Source of the DNA: an uncultured Oscillospiraceae bacterium
GTDB lineage: Bacteria > Bacillota > Clostridia > Oscillospirales > Oscillospiraceae
NCBI GenBank assembly: GCA_910587205.1
Contig: CAJULZ010000002.1
Span: forward strand, 9,540 to 73,539
Length of the DNA: 64,000 bases
Direction: 5' to 3'
Part shown: piece after piece, positions 55,695 to 64,000 of the stretch
How positions within the stretch are numbered: the stretch's first letter is position 1
Layout of the letters: every line of letters starts with the position of its first letter
The notes under the pieces: model-generated
The model's database searches: none
Told to the model about the DNA's origin: nothing
The model's input: the letters and a program-made list of their open reading frames with translations, nothing else
Program-made: the position numbers and the translations under genes

Positions 55695-55725
55695 AGAAGG
55701 GGCAGGACAGTGTCCTGCCCCTTCT
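55695..55725 (+). terminator. Hairpin between binding protein and permeases
   Basis: 15-base arms AGAAGGGGCAGGACA (55695-55709 with 55711-55725). No T tract; probably a partial terminator or RNA-stabilising hairpin that keeps binding protein in excess. Confidence 0.75.
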
Positions 55726-55754
55726 CCAATATCCGAAGAACAGGAGGAAAACCT

Positions 55755-56684
55755 ATGGCGGTCAAGGAAAAGACGGGCCGGCGCGCCCCTTCCGGCCAAC
55801 GGACCGGCATGACCCTGCGGCGGCGGCGTACACTGGTGGGCATGTCCTTTATTACCCCGAATTTCGTGGGCTTTTTTGTGCTGAACCTTATCCCGATCCT
55901 GTTTGCCCTGCTGCTGTGCTTCAACAAATGGGACGGGTTCAACCCCATGGAGTTCGCGGGGCTGGACAACTTCAAATACATCTTTACCCACAAGGTGTTT
56001 CAGCAGGCAGTCATTAAAACCCTTGTTTTTACCATGTGCTCCGTGGCCATTACCACAATGCTCTCCTTGGGGCTGGCAGTGCTGATTAACCAAAAGATCA
56101 AGGGCATCGGCATCTTCCGCACAGCCATCTTCTTCCCCTATGTGGCCTCGGTGGTGGCGGTGGCCGCCGTATGGCAGATGCTGTTCCAGAAGGACATGGG
56201 CCTCGTCAACGAGGTACTGCGGGCCATAGGGGTGGCCGATCCCCCCGGTTGGTTCGCCTCGACCAAGTGGGCCCTGCCGGCCGTGATCATTGTGAATATC
56301 TGGAAGAATATGGGCTACTACATGATCATTTACCTGGCTGCCCTCCAGGATATCCCCACTTCCTTGGTGGAGGCCGGCATGATCGACGGAGCCAACGCCT
56401 GGCAGCGGTTTTGGCGCATCAAGTGGCCCCTGCTGGGCAACGCCACCTTTTTTGTGGTGATGATGCTGACTATCAACTGCTTCAAGTCCTTTGACCTGAT
56501 TTACGCCCTGACGGAGGGGGGGCCGGGAACTGCCACCACCCTGTTGTCCCAGTACATCTACAACCAGTCCTTTATCTCCTGGGACTACGGCCGGGCCAGC
56601 GCGGCGGCCATGGTTCTGTTCGCCATCGTGGCGGTTATCACCCTGTTCCAGTTCCGGCTGGAGAAGAAGTTCTCAAATAATTGA
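55755..56684 (+). CDS. ABC transporter permease (MalF/UgpA type)
   Basis: 309 residues from ATG 55755 (AGGAGG upstream); six hydrophobic segments. Seen: SFITPNFVGFFVLNLIPILF at the start, and EAGMIDGANAWQRFWRIKWPLL, the EAA loop that contacts the ATPase. Partner of the next gene. No ATP-binding gene is in this operon, so a shared MsmX-like ATPase elsewhere is expected. Confidence 0.94.
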   Translation: MAVKEKTGRRAPSGQRTGMTLRRRRTLVGMSFITPNFVGFFVLNLIPILFALLLCFNKWDGFNPMEFAGLDNFKYIFTHKVFQQAVIKTLVFTMCSVAITTMLSLGLAVLINQKIKGIGIFRTAIFFPYVASVVAVAAVWQMLFQKDMGLVNEVLRAIGVADPPGWFASTKWALPAVIIVNIWKNMGYYMIIYLAALQDIPTSLVEAGMIDGANAWQRFWRIKWPLLGNATFFVVMMLTINCFKSFDLIYALTEGGPGTATTLLSQYIYNQSFISWDYGRASAAAMVLFAIVAVITLFQFRLEKKFSNN

Positions 56685-56700
56685 GAGAGGAGGGAAAAGA

Positions 56701-57531
56701 ATGCCGAATAAGACGCCCGCCTGGAAAAAGGCCATCCTGTACGCAGTCCTTATCCTCATCTGCGTCGTCACGCTGCTGCCCCTGATCTGGATGCTCAGCG
56801 CGTCGCTAAAGCTGGACAAGGACGTGTTTCGGATCCCCATCGAGTGGATTCCCAGCGACCCTGCCTGGAGCAATTACCAGCGCATCTGGGAGCAGGTGCC
56901 CATGCTCCGTTTTACTTTCAATACCTTCAAGGTTACGGTAATCACCACCGTCATTCAGGTTTTCACCTGCTCCTTCGCCGCCTACGGCTTCGCCAAGTGT
57001 CAGTTCCGGGGCCGCAATGTGCTCTTTCTCATCTATGTGGCTACCATTGCCGTGCCCTGGCAGGTGTATATGCTGCCCCAGTACACCATGATGAACGCGG
57101 TTCATCTGGTGGACACCCATGCGGTATTAATCCTCCTCCATTCCTTCGATGCCTTCGGCGTGTTCCTGCTGCGGCAGTTTTGCATGGGCATACCCAATGA
57201 GCTGCTGGAGGCCGCCCGCATCGACGGCTTGAGCGAGTACGGCATCTACCGCAAAATTGCCCTGCCACAGATGGGGCCGTCCATCGCCACCCTGGTAATT
57301 TTCACCTTTGTCACCAACTGGAACGACTTCATGGGTCCCATGATTTACTTGAACAGCACCGAGCTGAAAACGGTGCAGTTGGGCATCCGGATGTTTATGG
57401 GCCAGTACTCCACCGAGTACGGCCTGATCATGGCCGCCAGTGTGGTGTCCCTGATCCCGGTGGTGATCGTGTTCCTCATGTTCCAGAAGAAGTTTGTGCA
57501 AGGCATCGCCACCAGCGGCCTAAAGGGATGA
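56701..57531 (+). CDS. ABC transporter permease (MalG/UgpE type)
   Basis: 276 residues with six membrane segments; GAGGAGGGAAAAG precedes ATG. EAA loop: EAARIDGLSEYGIYRKIALP. The cytoplasmic start WKKAILYAVLILICVVTLLPLIWML is typical. It pairs with the MalF-type permease 16 bases upstream. Its stop overlaps the DUF2264 start by 4 bases, linking uptake to the intracellular enzyme. Confidence 0.94.
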   Translation: MPNKTPAWKKAILYAVLILICVVTLLPLIWMLSASLKLDKDVFRIPIEWIPSDPAWSNYQRIWEQVPMLRFTFNTFKVTVITTVIQVFTCSFAAYGFAKCQFRGRNVLFLIYVATIAVPWQVYMLPQYTMMNAVHLVDTHAVLILLHSFDAFGVFLLRQFCMGIPNELLEAARIDGLSEYGIYRKIALPQMGPSIATLVIFTFVTNWNDFMGPMIYLNSTELKTVQLGIRMFMGQYSTEYGLIMAASVVSLIPVVIVFLMFQKKFVQGIATSGLKG

Positions 57532-59279
57532 ACGACATGGCGCGCTTTGATCTGCCCATCCACCAAAATCCCCTGCGTACCCGGCGGGACGTGGAACAGG
57601 CCCTTTTGCAGCTGATGGAGCCTGTAAAGGGCCGCTTTACCGCTGGGAACGCCGGCCTGAAGCTGGGAACATACGCCGCCCACTACGGAGAGGCCTCCGC
57701 CCGAATGGAGGCCTTTTCCCGGATGCTGTGGGGGCTGGGTCCACTGTGGGCCGCCGGAGGCGGGGAGGAGTGGCTCCCCCTGTTCCGGTCGGGGTTGGTA
57801 AACGGCGTCGACCCGGAACACCCGGCTTATTGGGGCAGGCCCTTCGACTGTGACCAGAAGGTAGTGGAGATGGCGGCCATCGCCACCACCCTGATGCTGT
57901 GCGGGGCGCGGATGAGCTTCACCCACCGGGAGGCGGAAAACCTCCACGCCTGGCTGGCGGGGGCGGACGGGCTGAGGCTGCCCCAAAACAACTGGCTGTT
58001 CTTCCGGGTGTTGGTCCAGGCCGCCTTCCGGAGGCTGGGCTGGGACTGGAACGAAAAACAGCTGACGGAGGATTTGAAAAAGCTGGATGGCTGGTATCTG
58101 GGGGAGGGCTGGTACTGCGACGGCGAGCCCACCCAGATGGACTACTATATCCCCTTTGGAATGCACTACTACGGCTTGATCTACGCCTGGGCCATGGGGC
58201 GGGATGATCCGGAGCGCGCCCGTATTTTCAAGGAGCGGGCGGCGCGGTTCGCCCCGGACTTTCTCTATTGGTTCGAGGACGGCGGGCGGGCGGCGCCCTT
58301 CGGCCGGAGCCAGACCTATCGCTTTGCCCAGGGGGCGTTTTTCTCTGCCCTGGCCCTGGCGGGGGTGGAGGCGGTGCCCTGGGGTGTGATGAAGTCCCGG
58401 GTGCTGGGCAATCTCCGGGACTGGCTGGCCCAGCCGATCCTCGACTCCGGCGGGCTTCTGAGCGTGGGCTACGGTTACCCCAGCTTGTTCATGAGCGAGC
58501 AGTACAACGCCCCCGGCTCCCCCTACTGGGCGTTGAAGGCGTTTCTGTGTCTGGCCCTGCCGGAGAACCACCCCTTCTGGACGGCGGCGGAGGCCGTACC
58601 CCAGCTGGAACCGCTCCACGCCATCCCGCCCGCCCGGATGCTGGCCGCCCGGGGTCGCACCCAGGTGCAGATCTTCCCTGCCGGGCAGCATTGCGTCAAC
58701 GAGCTGGGCAACTGCGCCGCCAAGTACGAAAAGCTGGTGTACTCCAGTCGGTTCGGGTTCTCCGTACCGAGGGGGGACTCCTTGGAACAGGGGGCTTTCG
58801 ACTGCTGCCTGGCGGTATCCGAGACGGGGAAAAACTGCTGGCGGGTTCAGCGGGGGTTTGAGAACTTCCGGCTGGAGCGGGATCGCTATTGGCGGAAATT
58901 TTCTCCTTTGCCGGGGGTGACGGTGGAGGTGACGGTGATCCCGGACTTCCCTTCCCACCGGCGGGAATATGTGATCGTGACGGATCGATCCATCGATGCG
59001 GCGGACGGCGGTTTTGCCCTCCCGGTCGAAAACGGGGACGGGACGCCGTACAGTCCGGATATGGTGGAGTGGGAACCTCATGGCGTAACTGCCCGCTTCC
59101 CCTGGGGGATCAGTGCCATCCGCTGCCTGTCCGGCGAGGGGGAACCGGCACTGGTGCAGGCGTGGCCTAACACCAACCTGCTCCACCCCCTCACCTGCAT
59201 CCCCACCCTCCGGCTGTCCCTGCCGCCGGGAGTGCACCGATTCGCTACTTTGGTGATGGGGGCGGTTCCAGAACACTGA
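57528..59279 (+). CDS. DUF2264-family protein, probable intracellular glycoside hydrolase
   Basis: 583 residues, no signal, so cytoplasmic. First 390 residues form an alpha-helical barrel-like part: SRMLWGLGPLWAAGG, WGRPFDCDQKVVEMAAIAT, YCDGEPTQMDYYIPFGMHYY, FGRSQTYRFAQGAFFSALAL. The rest is a beta domain (QIFPAGQHCVNELGN, SRFGFSVPRG). I recall DUF2264 being placed in a beta-glucuronidase CAZy family (GH154) but cannot check it. The ATGA overlap with the permease and GH88 downstream place it in breakdown of an imported uronic-acid oligosaccharide. Confidence 0.82.
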   Translation: MNDMARFDLPIHQNPLRTRRDVEQALLQLMEPVKGRFTAGNAGLKLGTYAAHYGEASARMEAFSRMLWGLGPLWAAGGGEEWLPLFRSGLVNGVDPEHPAYWGRPFDCDQKVVEMAAIATTLMLCGARMSFTHREAENLHAWLAGADGLRLPQNNWLFFRVLVQAAFRRLGWDWNEKQLTEDLKKLDGWYLGEGWYCDGEPTQMDYYIPFGMHYYGLIYAWAMGRDDPERARIFKERAARFAPDFLYWFEDGGRAAPFGRSQTYRFAQGAFFSALALAGVEAVPWGVMKSRVLGNLRDWLAQPILDSGGLLSVGYGYPSLFMSEQYNAPGSPYWALKAFLCLALPENHPFWTAAEAVPQLEPLHAIPPARMLAARGRTQVQIFPAGQHCVNELGNCAAKYEKLVYSSRFGFSVPRGDSLEQGAFDCCLAVSETGKNCWRVQRGFENFRLERDRYWRKFSPLPGVTVEVTVIPDFPSHRREYVIVTDRSIDAADGGFALPVENGDGTPYSPDMVEWEPHGVTARFPWGISAIRCLSGEGEPALVQAWPNTNLLHPLTCIPTLRLSLPPGVHRFATLVMGAVPEH

Positions 59280-59320
59280 GCGCGGCTAAACCAGCCGGTA
59301 TTGTTAAGGGAAAGGAGCAC

Positions 59321-60540
59321 ATGATGATGGGAGAAAGAACAGCGGCCGCTTCCAACCAAGAATGGCTGAACGGCGTGTATGAAAAGCTGTTGATAAAAAT
59401 GAAGGCGCAGTGCGACCGGGTGGGGATTAATATTCCCTATACCACCGGCGAGGACGGGATGTACCGAGACATCACCGAGACGCCCTACAGGAAAACCCCG
59501 GATGGCGGCATCACCATGACCCACTGGACCAACGGCTTCTGGCCGGGGATGCTGTGGCAGATGTACCATACTACTGGCAACGAGAGCTATAAAGCCGCTG
59601 CGGTGGGGGTGGAAAAACGGCTGGAGGTGGTGCTGGAGGATCCGGAGTCCCTGGGCCACGATCTGGGATTTATGTTCCTCCAGTCCTCCGTAGCCAATTA
59701 CCGGGTGACTGGGGATGGGCAGGCGAGGAGACGGGGTTGCTGGCCGCGGCGGAGCTGGCCTCCCGGTACAATTTGGACGGGAGGTTCATCCGGGCTTGGG
59801 TGGGCCCGCGGGACAGCGAACAGGGCAAAAAGATGGGGGGCGGCGACATCCGGGGCTGGATGATCATCGACTGCATGATGAACCTGCCTCTGCTGTATTG
59901 GGCCTCCAAAGAGCTGGACGACCCCCGCTTTTACAAAATTGCCGTCAGCCACGCCAAAACCGCCCAGCGGTACATTGTCCGTCCCGACGGGAGCTGCAAC
60001 CACATCGCGGCCTTTGACCCGGACACCGGCGAGTACCGGAACAGCCCGGGCGGCCAGGGCTACAAACAGGGCTCCTCTTGGAGCCGGGGCCAGTCCTGGG
60101 CAGTGTACGGCTTCGCCCTGAGCTACCGCCATACCGGGGACGCGGCATTCCTGGACACCGCCAAGCAGTGCGCCCACTACTGTATTGCCAACATGGCCGT
60201 GTGCGACTGGCTGCCCCTGGTGGATTACCGTCAGCCCGCCCAGCCGGTGAAATACGACTCCACCGCCGCCGTGATCACCGCTTGCGGCCTGCTGGAGATT
60301 GCCAGTCATGTGGAGGAAAACGAGGCCAGGTTTTACACTGAGGCGGCTTACCGCATCCTACGGGCCTGTGAAGCCAAGTTTGCCAACTGGGAACCGGAGC
60401 GGGACTCCATTCTTACCGGGGGGACTTACTTCTACCACGACCCAGACGGCACCAACACCGAGCTGCCTATTATCTATGCCGATTACTTCCTCACTGAGGC
60501 TGTCCTGCGCCTGAAGGGGATGGATTTATTTGAATGGTGA
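59321..60540 (+). pseudogene. GH88/GH105-type unsaturated glucuronyl hydrolase, frameshifted
   Basis: First part from ATG 59321 (AAAGGAG upstream): WTNGFWPGMLWQMYHTTG, LGHDLGFMFLQSS with the conserved Asp. At 59727-59729 one G is missing (family expects GQARETGLLAAAELASRY); the rest from LLAAAELASRYN is in the next frame, through GWMIIDCMMNLPLLYWAS (second catalytic Asp) and SSWSRGQSWAVYGFALSYR to 60540. The family removes the 4,5-unsaturated uronic acid left by polysaccharide lyases. Restored length would be about 406, slightly above normal. The heparinase-like lyase downstream would supply its substrate. Confidence 0.85.
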
Positions 60541-60591
60541 TGGAGGCGGGGGCACGGCCTGCATCAGCAAGCAATTATGAGGAGGAAAACA

Positions 60592-61227
60592 ATGAGAATC
60601 GCGTTGATCAATGAAAACAGCCAGGCGGCTAAGAACGACGTCGTCCTGGCCGCGTTGAAAAAAGTTGTGGAACCTATGGGCTATGCTGTGGACAACTACG
60701 GCATGTACGCCGCGGACGACGCGGCCCAGCTCACCTATGTCCAGTGCGGCATCCTGGGGGCGCTGCTGCTGAACAGCGGCGCGGCGGACTTTGTGGTCAC
60801 CGGCTGCGGCACCGGCGAGGGGGCGATGCTGGCCATGAACAGCTTTCCCGGCGTCATCTGCGGCCATGTAGAGGACCCGGTGGACGCCTACACCTTTGCC
60901 CACGTCAACGATGGCAACGCTGTAGCGATCCCGTTCGCCAAGGGTTTTGGTTGGGGCGGCGAGCTGAATTTGGAATATATTTTTGAAAAGCTGTTCGGGT
61001 TCGGTCATGGCCAGGGGTATCCCCCTGAGCGGCGCGAACCGGAGATGCGAAACAAGCGTATTTTGGACGAGGTGCGCGCAAAAACCCTGCGCCCCCTGGT
61101 TGACAGCCTGAAGGACATCGACCAGGAGCTGGTGCGCGGCGCTGTCGCCGGAGGGCAGTTCCAGGGGCTGTTCTTTGCCGCCTGCAAGGACCAGGCCATC
61201 GCGGACTATGTAAAGGGGCTGCTGTAA
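60592..61227 (+). CDS. RpiB/LacAB-family isomerase, possibly DhuI-like
   Basis: 211 residues from ATG 60592 (GAGGAGGAAAACA upstream). Seen: RIALINENSQAAKNDVV, then VVTGCGTGEGAMLAMNSFPG, the family loop with the CGTG(x)G active-site turn, and GELNLEYIF. RpiB proteins are usually about 150 residues; the C-terminal extension of about 60 residues is like DhuI, an RpiB-family isomerase of unsaturated uronic acids found beside glucuronyl hydrolases in Streptococcus and Sphingomonas. Place between GH88 and a lyase supports that role (inference). A hairpin terminator follows. Confidence 0.78.
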   Translation: MRIALINENSQAAKNDVVLAALKKVVEPMGYAVDNYGMYAADDAAQLTYVQCGILGALLLNSGAADFVVTGCGTGEGAMLAMNSFPGVICGHVEDPVDAYTFAHVNDGNAVAIPFAKGFGWGGELNLEYIFEKLFGFGHGQGYPPERREPEMRNKRILDEVRAKTLRPLVDSLKDIDQELVRGAVAGGQFQGLFFAACKDQAIADYVKGLL

Positions 61228-61243
61228 GTAAGGCAAGATCTCG

Positions 61244-61282
61244 GCAAACGCCTTGATGCCACACGGGTATCAAGGCGTTTGC
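61244..61282 (+). terminator. Terminator after the RpiB-like gene
   Basis: 14-bp perfect stem GCAAACGCCTTGAT (61244-61257 with 61269-61282), 11-base loop, no T tract. Confidence 0.7.
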
Positions 61283-61315
61283 GCACTAAAGCTTGAATGG
61301 AAAGGACGAAATCCT

Positions 61316-61928
61316 GTGAAAATTGCTGCGCTAAACCCCCAAGGTGATACCATGTGCCAGGCTTCCGGCCCGGACGACCTGGTGATGGTGCATCAAGCTG
61401 CATATCAGCCGGGGGACAAGCTCGTCTTCACCGTGGACGAAGCTCCGGCGTTCTATGTCATCCGGGTGGACGGGGCCATGGATGAGGCATTTGTATACCT
61501 CACCTGTCAGAGCGTGGAATACGCCATCCCCTTTGAGCCGGACAATCCCATCCAGGCTGACCGAATCTCTTATGGCCCCGGCTGCTTTATCGGAGAGAGG
61601 CATTATATCACCCTGCGCCGGGCCAGGGCGGAGGAAACTAAGAATTACCGAAATCTGGCGAAAAACGTCATGGATCAAAGGGATATGGTGGGCTGCTATC
61701 CCCATGTCCACGCAAACGCGGCCACGCAGGGCCCTGCCGCACCACTGTTTGCCGCGCGAAACGTGATCGACGGGGTGCTGGCCAATGACCGCCACGCCCC
61801 ATGTTTTTCCAATCCGGCGCCGAACAGTTGCATGGCTAAAGCTGGCAGAGTTGATTCGGGCAGACGACCCATCCCCCTTCCCTGCATTGACGCAGATTGA
61901 AGTGTACGGACGAAACCGCCAACAATAA
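61316..61928 (+). pseudogene. Uncharacterised protein with discoidin-like C-terminus, degenerate 3' end
   Basis: GTG 61316 with AAAGGACG upstream. N-terminal 130 residues: KIAALNPQGDTMCQASGPDD, YQPGDKLVFTVDEAPAFYVI, YAIPFEP, a beta domain. Then FAARNVIDGVLANDRHAP matches the start of a discoidin/F5-8-type carbohydrate-binding domain. After about 61800 the frame loses the family; another frame gives VAWLKLAELIRADD and ALTQIEVYGRN to 61928, as expected for the domain end, but with about 20 residues missing. So indels or a deletion broke the end. No signal peptide. Likely cytoplasmic helper of the glycan pathway; function unknown. Confidence 0.6.
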
Positions 61929-62007
61929 AAAGGAAGCCCTCAGATTGTACGGGCGAGAGCTCTGACCGCAAAAAGACAAAGCTTCCGCATAGCCATATCT
62001 TCCGGCA

Positions 62008-63789
62008 TTAGGGCAGAAACTCCATGGTCAGCGTTCCCTCCACCGGAACCAGCGTCCGGTACAAGGTATCCGGCCAGCTTTTCCTCAGATGAGGATCTGG
62101 GATGGGAATGGCCTCGATAGTTGGTTCACCCGCCCCGGCCAGGCGGATGGAGCCTGCCGGGGTCTCCAGCGCGCCGCTGCGCCAAACGGGTTGATAGGCG
62201 AACAGCAGCGACAGCACAGCGGTTTCGTTGCCCTGGTAGCGGTCTGTCACCGTCAGCCTCCTGTCCCATTCCAGCGTCACTCGCCGGACATAGGAGAATC
62301 CGCCCCCCGGATAGGCCGGGGCCAAGTCCAATTCAATTTCAGATGCGTCCCCGCCCTGGAGAAGCTTCGCCCGGGCGGGGGCGGATTCTTTTCCGTAGCC
62401 CTGAACCCGCCCGCCGATGGTGGGCAGGTTGTGCCAGTCGGAGCGCATGGTCCAGATGGAATACCGCTCCGGCGAAAAGGTTTTGGCGTTGTAAGTTTCC
62501 ACCCCTACGTCAATCAACAGCGGCCGTCCCTTGCAATAGACAATAAGGCTCCCCGCGTCGCAGTGGCCGTGGCTGACGCCGTTGTGCCCTGCCCGCAGGG
62601 AGACACACCACGTCCTATCCCGGACAATCCACAGCCCGGTGCTGGGGTAGAACACCTCCGGCTCCGGGAATACAGGAGGGATGAGCCCCGTCAGTTTCTC
62701 GGCACATAAAGCGTCCAGCAGGCGCTCCAAAAGACTTTTGCTGTCCGGCAGATCTCGGGTTCCCCGGCGGGACACGTCTGCGGCGGCCAGGGCGCACAGG
62801 CGGGGAGAGCCGGTGCGGCGGCCGAAGAGGTATTCTCCCGCCCCCCGCAGCCCTGCCTTGGGCAGGCAGTCGGCGTAGTTGAGATACCAGTCTCCATCCA
62901 CATGGACATTGACGATGTATTCGGCGATGTTCCGAAGCTTTTCCTCCCGAAACAAAGGGGTGAAATGGCCATTGGACACCCGGTCCAGTACCTCCAGCGC
63001 GCCCCATAAGGTCAGCCCTGCGTGGTGGTAGTATTCCGCGCCCTCTTCACAGCAGCCGTCCGGGCCGTAGCCGTTGAGGAAGCAGTCCAGGCTGTAGGCG
63101 GCCTGCTCCACTACCCGGCGCTTTACGTCCTGACCATACGCGGAGAGGAACACCGACAATAGCACGTTCTGGGTGCACCAGGAGGTCCAGTTGTTCATGG
63201 GTTCGTCCCCATTGCCCATCCACCAGAAATGGCTATGGAGGTAGGGGGAGACCACCCTCGTGTCCACCTCACGGCGTATGCGCTGGCACAACCCTGGGGC
63301 CGCCCCTTCCAGCTCGGGACCCAGCAGTGTCCGGATGAGGGACAGGTTGGCCGCCGTCTCACAAGCGAACAGGTCAGGCACGGGACGCTCCACGTCCGGC
63401 AGGGGCAGAGGGGCAGTGTCCCGGATGTAGTTGTTGTGGGCGGGGAGCTGCCAGCCGCTCTCTTCGCACACGAACCAAATTCCATCGATGAGGTCGTCCA
63501 GGAACCGGCCCCTGTGTTCGGCGCACTCTGCCAGGGCCAGGGCGCACAGCGCCTGCTGACGGGGGTGGCACTTGCTCTCATAGCGGGAGCGGTTCCCGGT
63601 GCGGGAAAAGGTCAGGTAGTCGCCACAGGTCATCACCGGCCAATGCCAGCCCAGGTACTCCTCCCCCCGGCGGATCAGCGCCGTCCGCGTCCCCTCCGGC
63701 AGACCGTCCCATACCGTACGGGCGCCTGCCGCGGGCAGAATCAGATCATCCAGACAATCCGGCAGCGTGGATAAATATTCCTGTATCAT
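62008..63789 (-). CDS. Heparinase II/III-like polysaccharide lyase
   Basis: 593 residues, AGGAGGCTGG upstream, no signal peptide. N-terminal alpha-helical toroid: FWWMGNGDEPMNNWTSWCTQNVLLS, GCCEEGAEYYHHAGLTLWGAL with conserved Tyr/His. C-terminal sandwich: HNGVSHGHCDAGSLIVYCKGRPLLIDVG, TYNAKTFSPERYSIWTMRSDWHNLPTI with the metal-linked His. Members cleave uronic-acid polysaccharides by beta-elimination, giving unsaturated ends. The GH88 enzyme is the natural next step. Cytoplasmic location implies oligosaccharides imported by the ABC system. Convergent with the operon at 54338 but with its own strong promoter. Confidence 0.88.
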   Translation of the reverse strand: MIQEYLSTLPDCLDDLILPAAGARTVWDGLPEGTRTALIRRGEEYLGWHWPVMTCGDYLTFSRTGNRSRYESKCHPRQQALCALALAECAEHRGRFLDDLIDGIWFVCEESGWQLPAHNNYIRDTAPLPLPDVERPVPDLFACETAANLSLIRTLLGPELEGAAPGLCQRIRREVDTRVVSPYLHSHFWWMGNGDEPMNNWTSWCTQNVLLSVFLSAYGQDVKRRVVEQAAYSLDCFLNGYGPDGCCEEGAEYYHHAGLTLWGALEVLDRVSNGHFTPLFREEKLRNIAEYIVNVHVDGDWYLNYADCLPKAGLRGAGEYLFGRRTGSPRLCALAAADVSRRGTRDLPDSKSLLERLLDALCAEKLTGLIPPVFPEPEVFYPSTGLWIVRDRTWCVSLRAGHNGVSHGHCDAGSLIVYCKGRPLLIDVGVETYNAKTFSPERYSIWTMRSDWHNLPTIGGRVQGYGKESAPARAKLLQGGDASEIELDLAPAYPGGGFSYVRRVTLEWDRRLTVTDRYQGNETAVLSLLFAYQPVWRSGALETPAGSIRLAGAGEPTIEAIPIPDPHLRKSWPDTLYRTLVPVEGTLTMEFLP

Positions 63790-63848
63790 GTCCAGCCTCC
63801 TGTATAGACTTATTTTTTTGGCGGAATAGGCTTTACTCGTGTGATCCT

Positions 63849-63866
63849 ACCACAGCAAAATGTGGT
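63849..63866 (-). promoter_or_regulatory. Inverted repeat in the lyase leader
   Basis: ACCACA-GCAAAA-TGTGGT (63849-63866), a symmetrical 6+6 repeat located about 10-27 bases after the expected transcript start, as for a repressor operator. Confidence 0.4.
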
Positions 63867-63882
63867 TACAAGCGTTAAAATA

Positions 63883-63911
63883 ATTATATATGAGAAAATC
63901 GACAATTGCAA
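63883..63911 (-). promoter_or_regulatory. Promoter of the lyase gene
   Basis: Minus strand TTGCAA (63906-63911), 17-base spacer, TATAAT (63883-63888). The last 90 bases of the window hold nothing further that I can support. Confidence 0.82.
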
Positions 63912-64000
63912 TTTTTATGTAGCGCTATTAGGCGTTGTTTAAAAGTGGGAAATATGCCCAGCTGGGGGGTTCGCCGGACGAAACCGGTTTGACGCAGGAA

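Noticed and set aside
63849..63880. cre (CcpA) site in the lyase leader
   Set aside because: The sequence lacks the TG..CA frame of the cre consensus; only a generic inverted repeat is present.
1..64000. CRISPR array
   Set aside because: No regularly spaced direct repeats seen; repeats found are two- or three-copy and irregular.

Overview
The window is high-GC, tightly packed bacterial DNA. Lipoprotein signals, AGGAGG-type ribosome binding sites, YesM/YesN and LytTR two-component systems, a MobP3-type relaxase and DUF6076 all point to a gut Clostridia of the Oscillospiraceae type (Flavonifractor or Lawsonibacter-like). This assignment is inference from family content; there is no rRNA gene or intact tRNA to anchor it.

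Layout. 1-12482 is a sugar locus: IlvD/Edd dehydratase, RraA-like protein, AraC regulator, aldose epimerase, a three-gene ribose/arabinose-type ABC importer whose binding protein resembles AraF, a second AraC regulator and a DUF5107-TPR protein. Two of its promoters carry the same perfect 26-bp element at the same distance from the -10 box. 12483-24900 is accessory DNA: a small two-gene operon, a Fic protein, a frameshifted tyrosine integrase with a second integrase remnant, a secreted amidase-like protein, a HipA-like kinase, a MobP3 relaxase with its RHH partner and a candidate oriT, a double winged-helix protein, an excisionase-like gene carrying an in-frame structured insertion, and DUF6076. 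This looks like an integrative mobilizable element. 25054-29888 is a surface O-acetylation cluster in which two SGNH proteins fused to BspA-type repeats flank an MBOAT acyltransferase. 29976-37907 pairs a LytTR regulator/GHKL kinase in one frame with two GH3 glycosidases, one a lipoprotein and one a membrane-anchored protein with swapped domain order. 38000-43200 holds a tRNA 3' fragment with an integrase tail, a FIST/chemoreceptor operon, an IS630 element and a degraded winged-helix gene. 43382-50589 is a decaying sugar locus: broken ABC importer, response regulator, an odd HATPase/pseudo-ABC fusion, D-lyxose isomerase, broken PfkB kinase, IS3 scrap and a truncated epimerase. 51087-63789 is a YesNM-controlled uronic-acid glycan locus: ABC binding protein and two permeases without an ATPase, DUF2264, GH88 unsaturated glucuronyl hydrolase, an RpiB-family isomerase (possibly DhuI-like), a discoidin-like protein and a heparinase II/III-like lyase.

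How they work together. Extracellular glycosidases and lyases release sugars, ABC importers take them up, and AraC, LytTR and YesNM regulators control the loci. A striking feature is about ten single-base frameshifts, most at short homopolymers, plus two in-frame stops. They hit genes of every kind, so either the assembly has uncorrected indels or the strain has many recent pseudogenes. Coordinates of such genes are given across the break.
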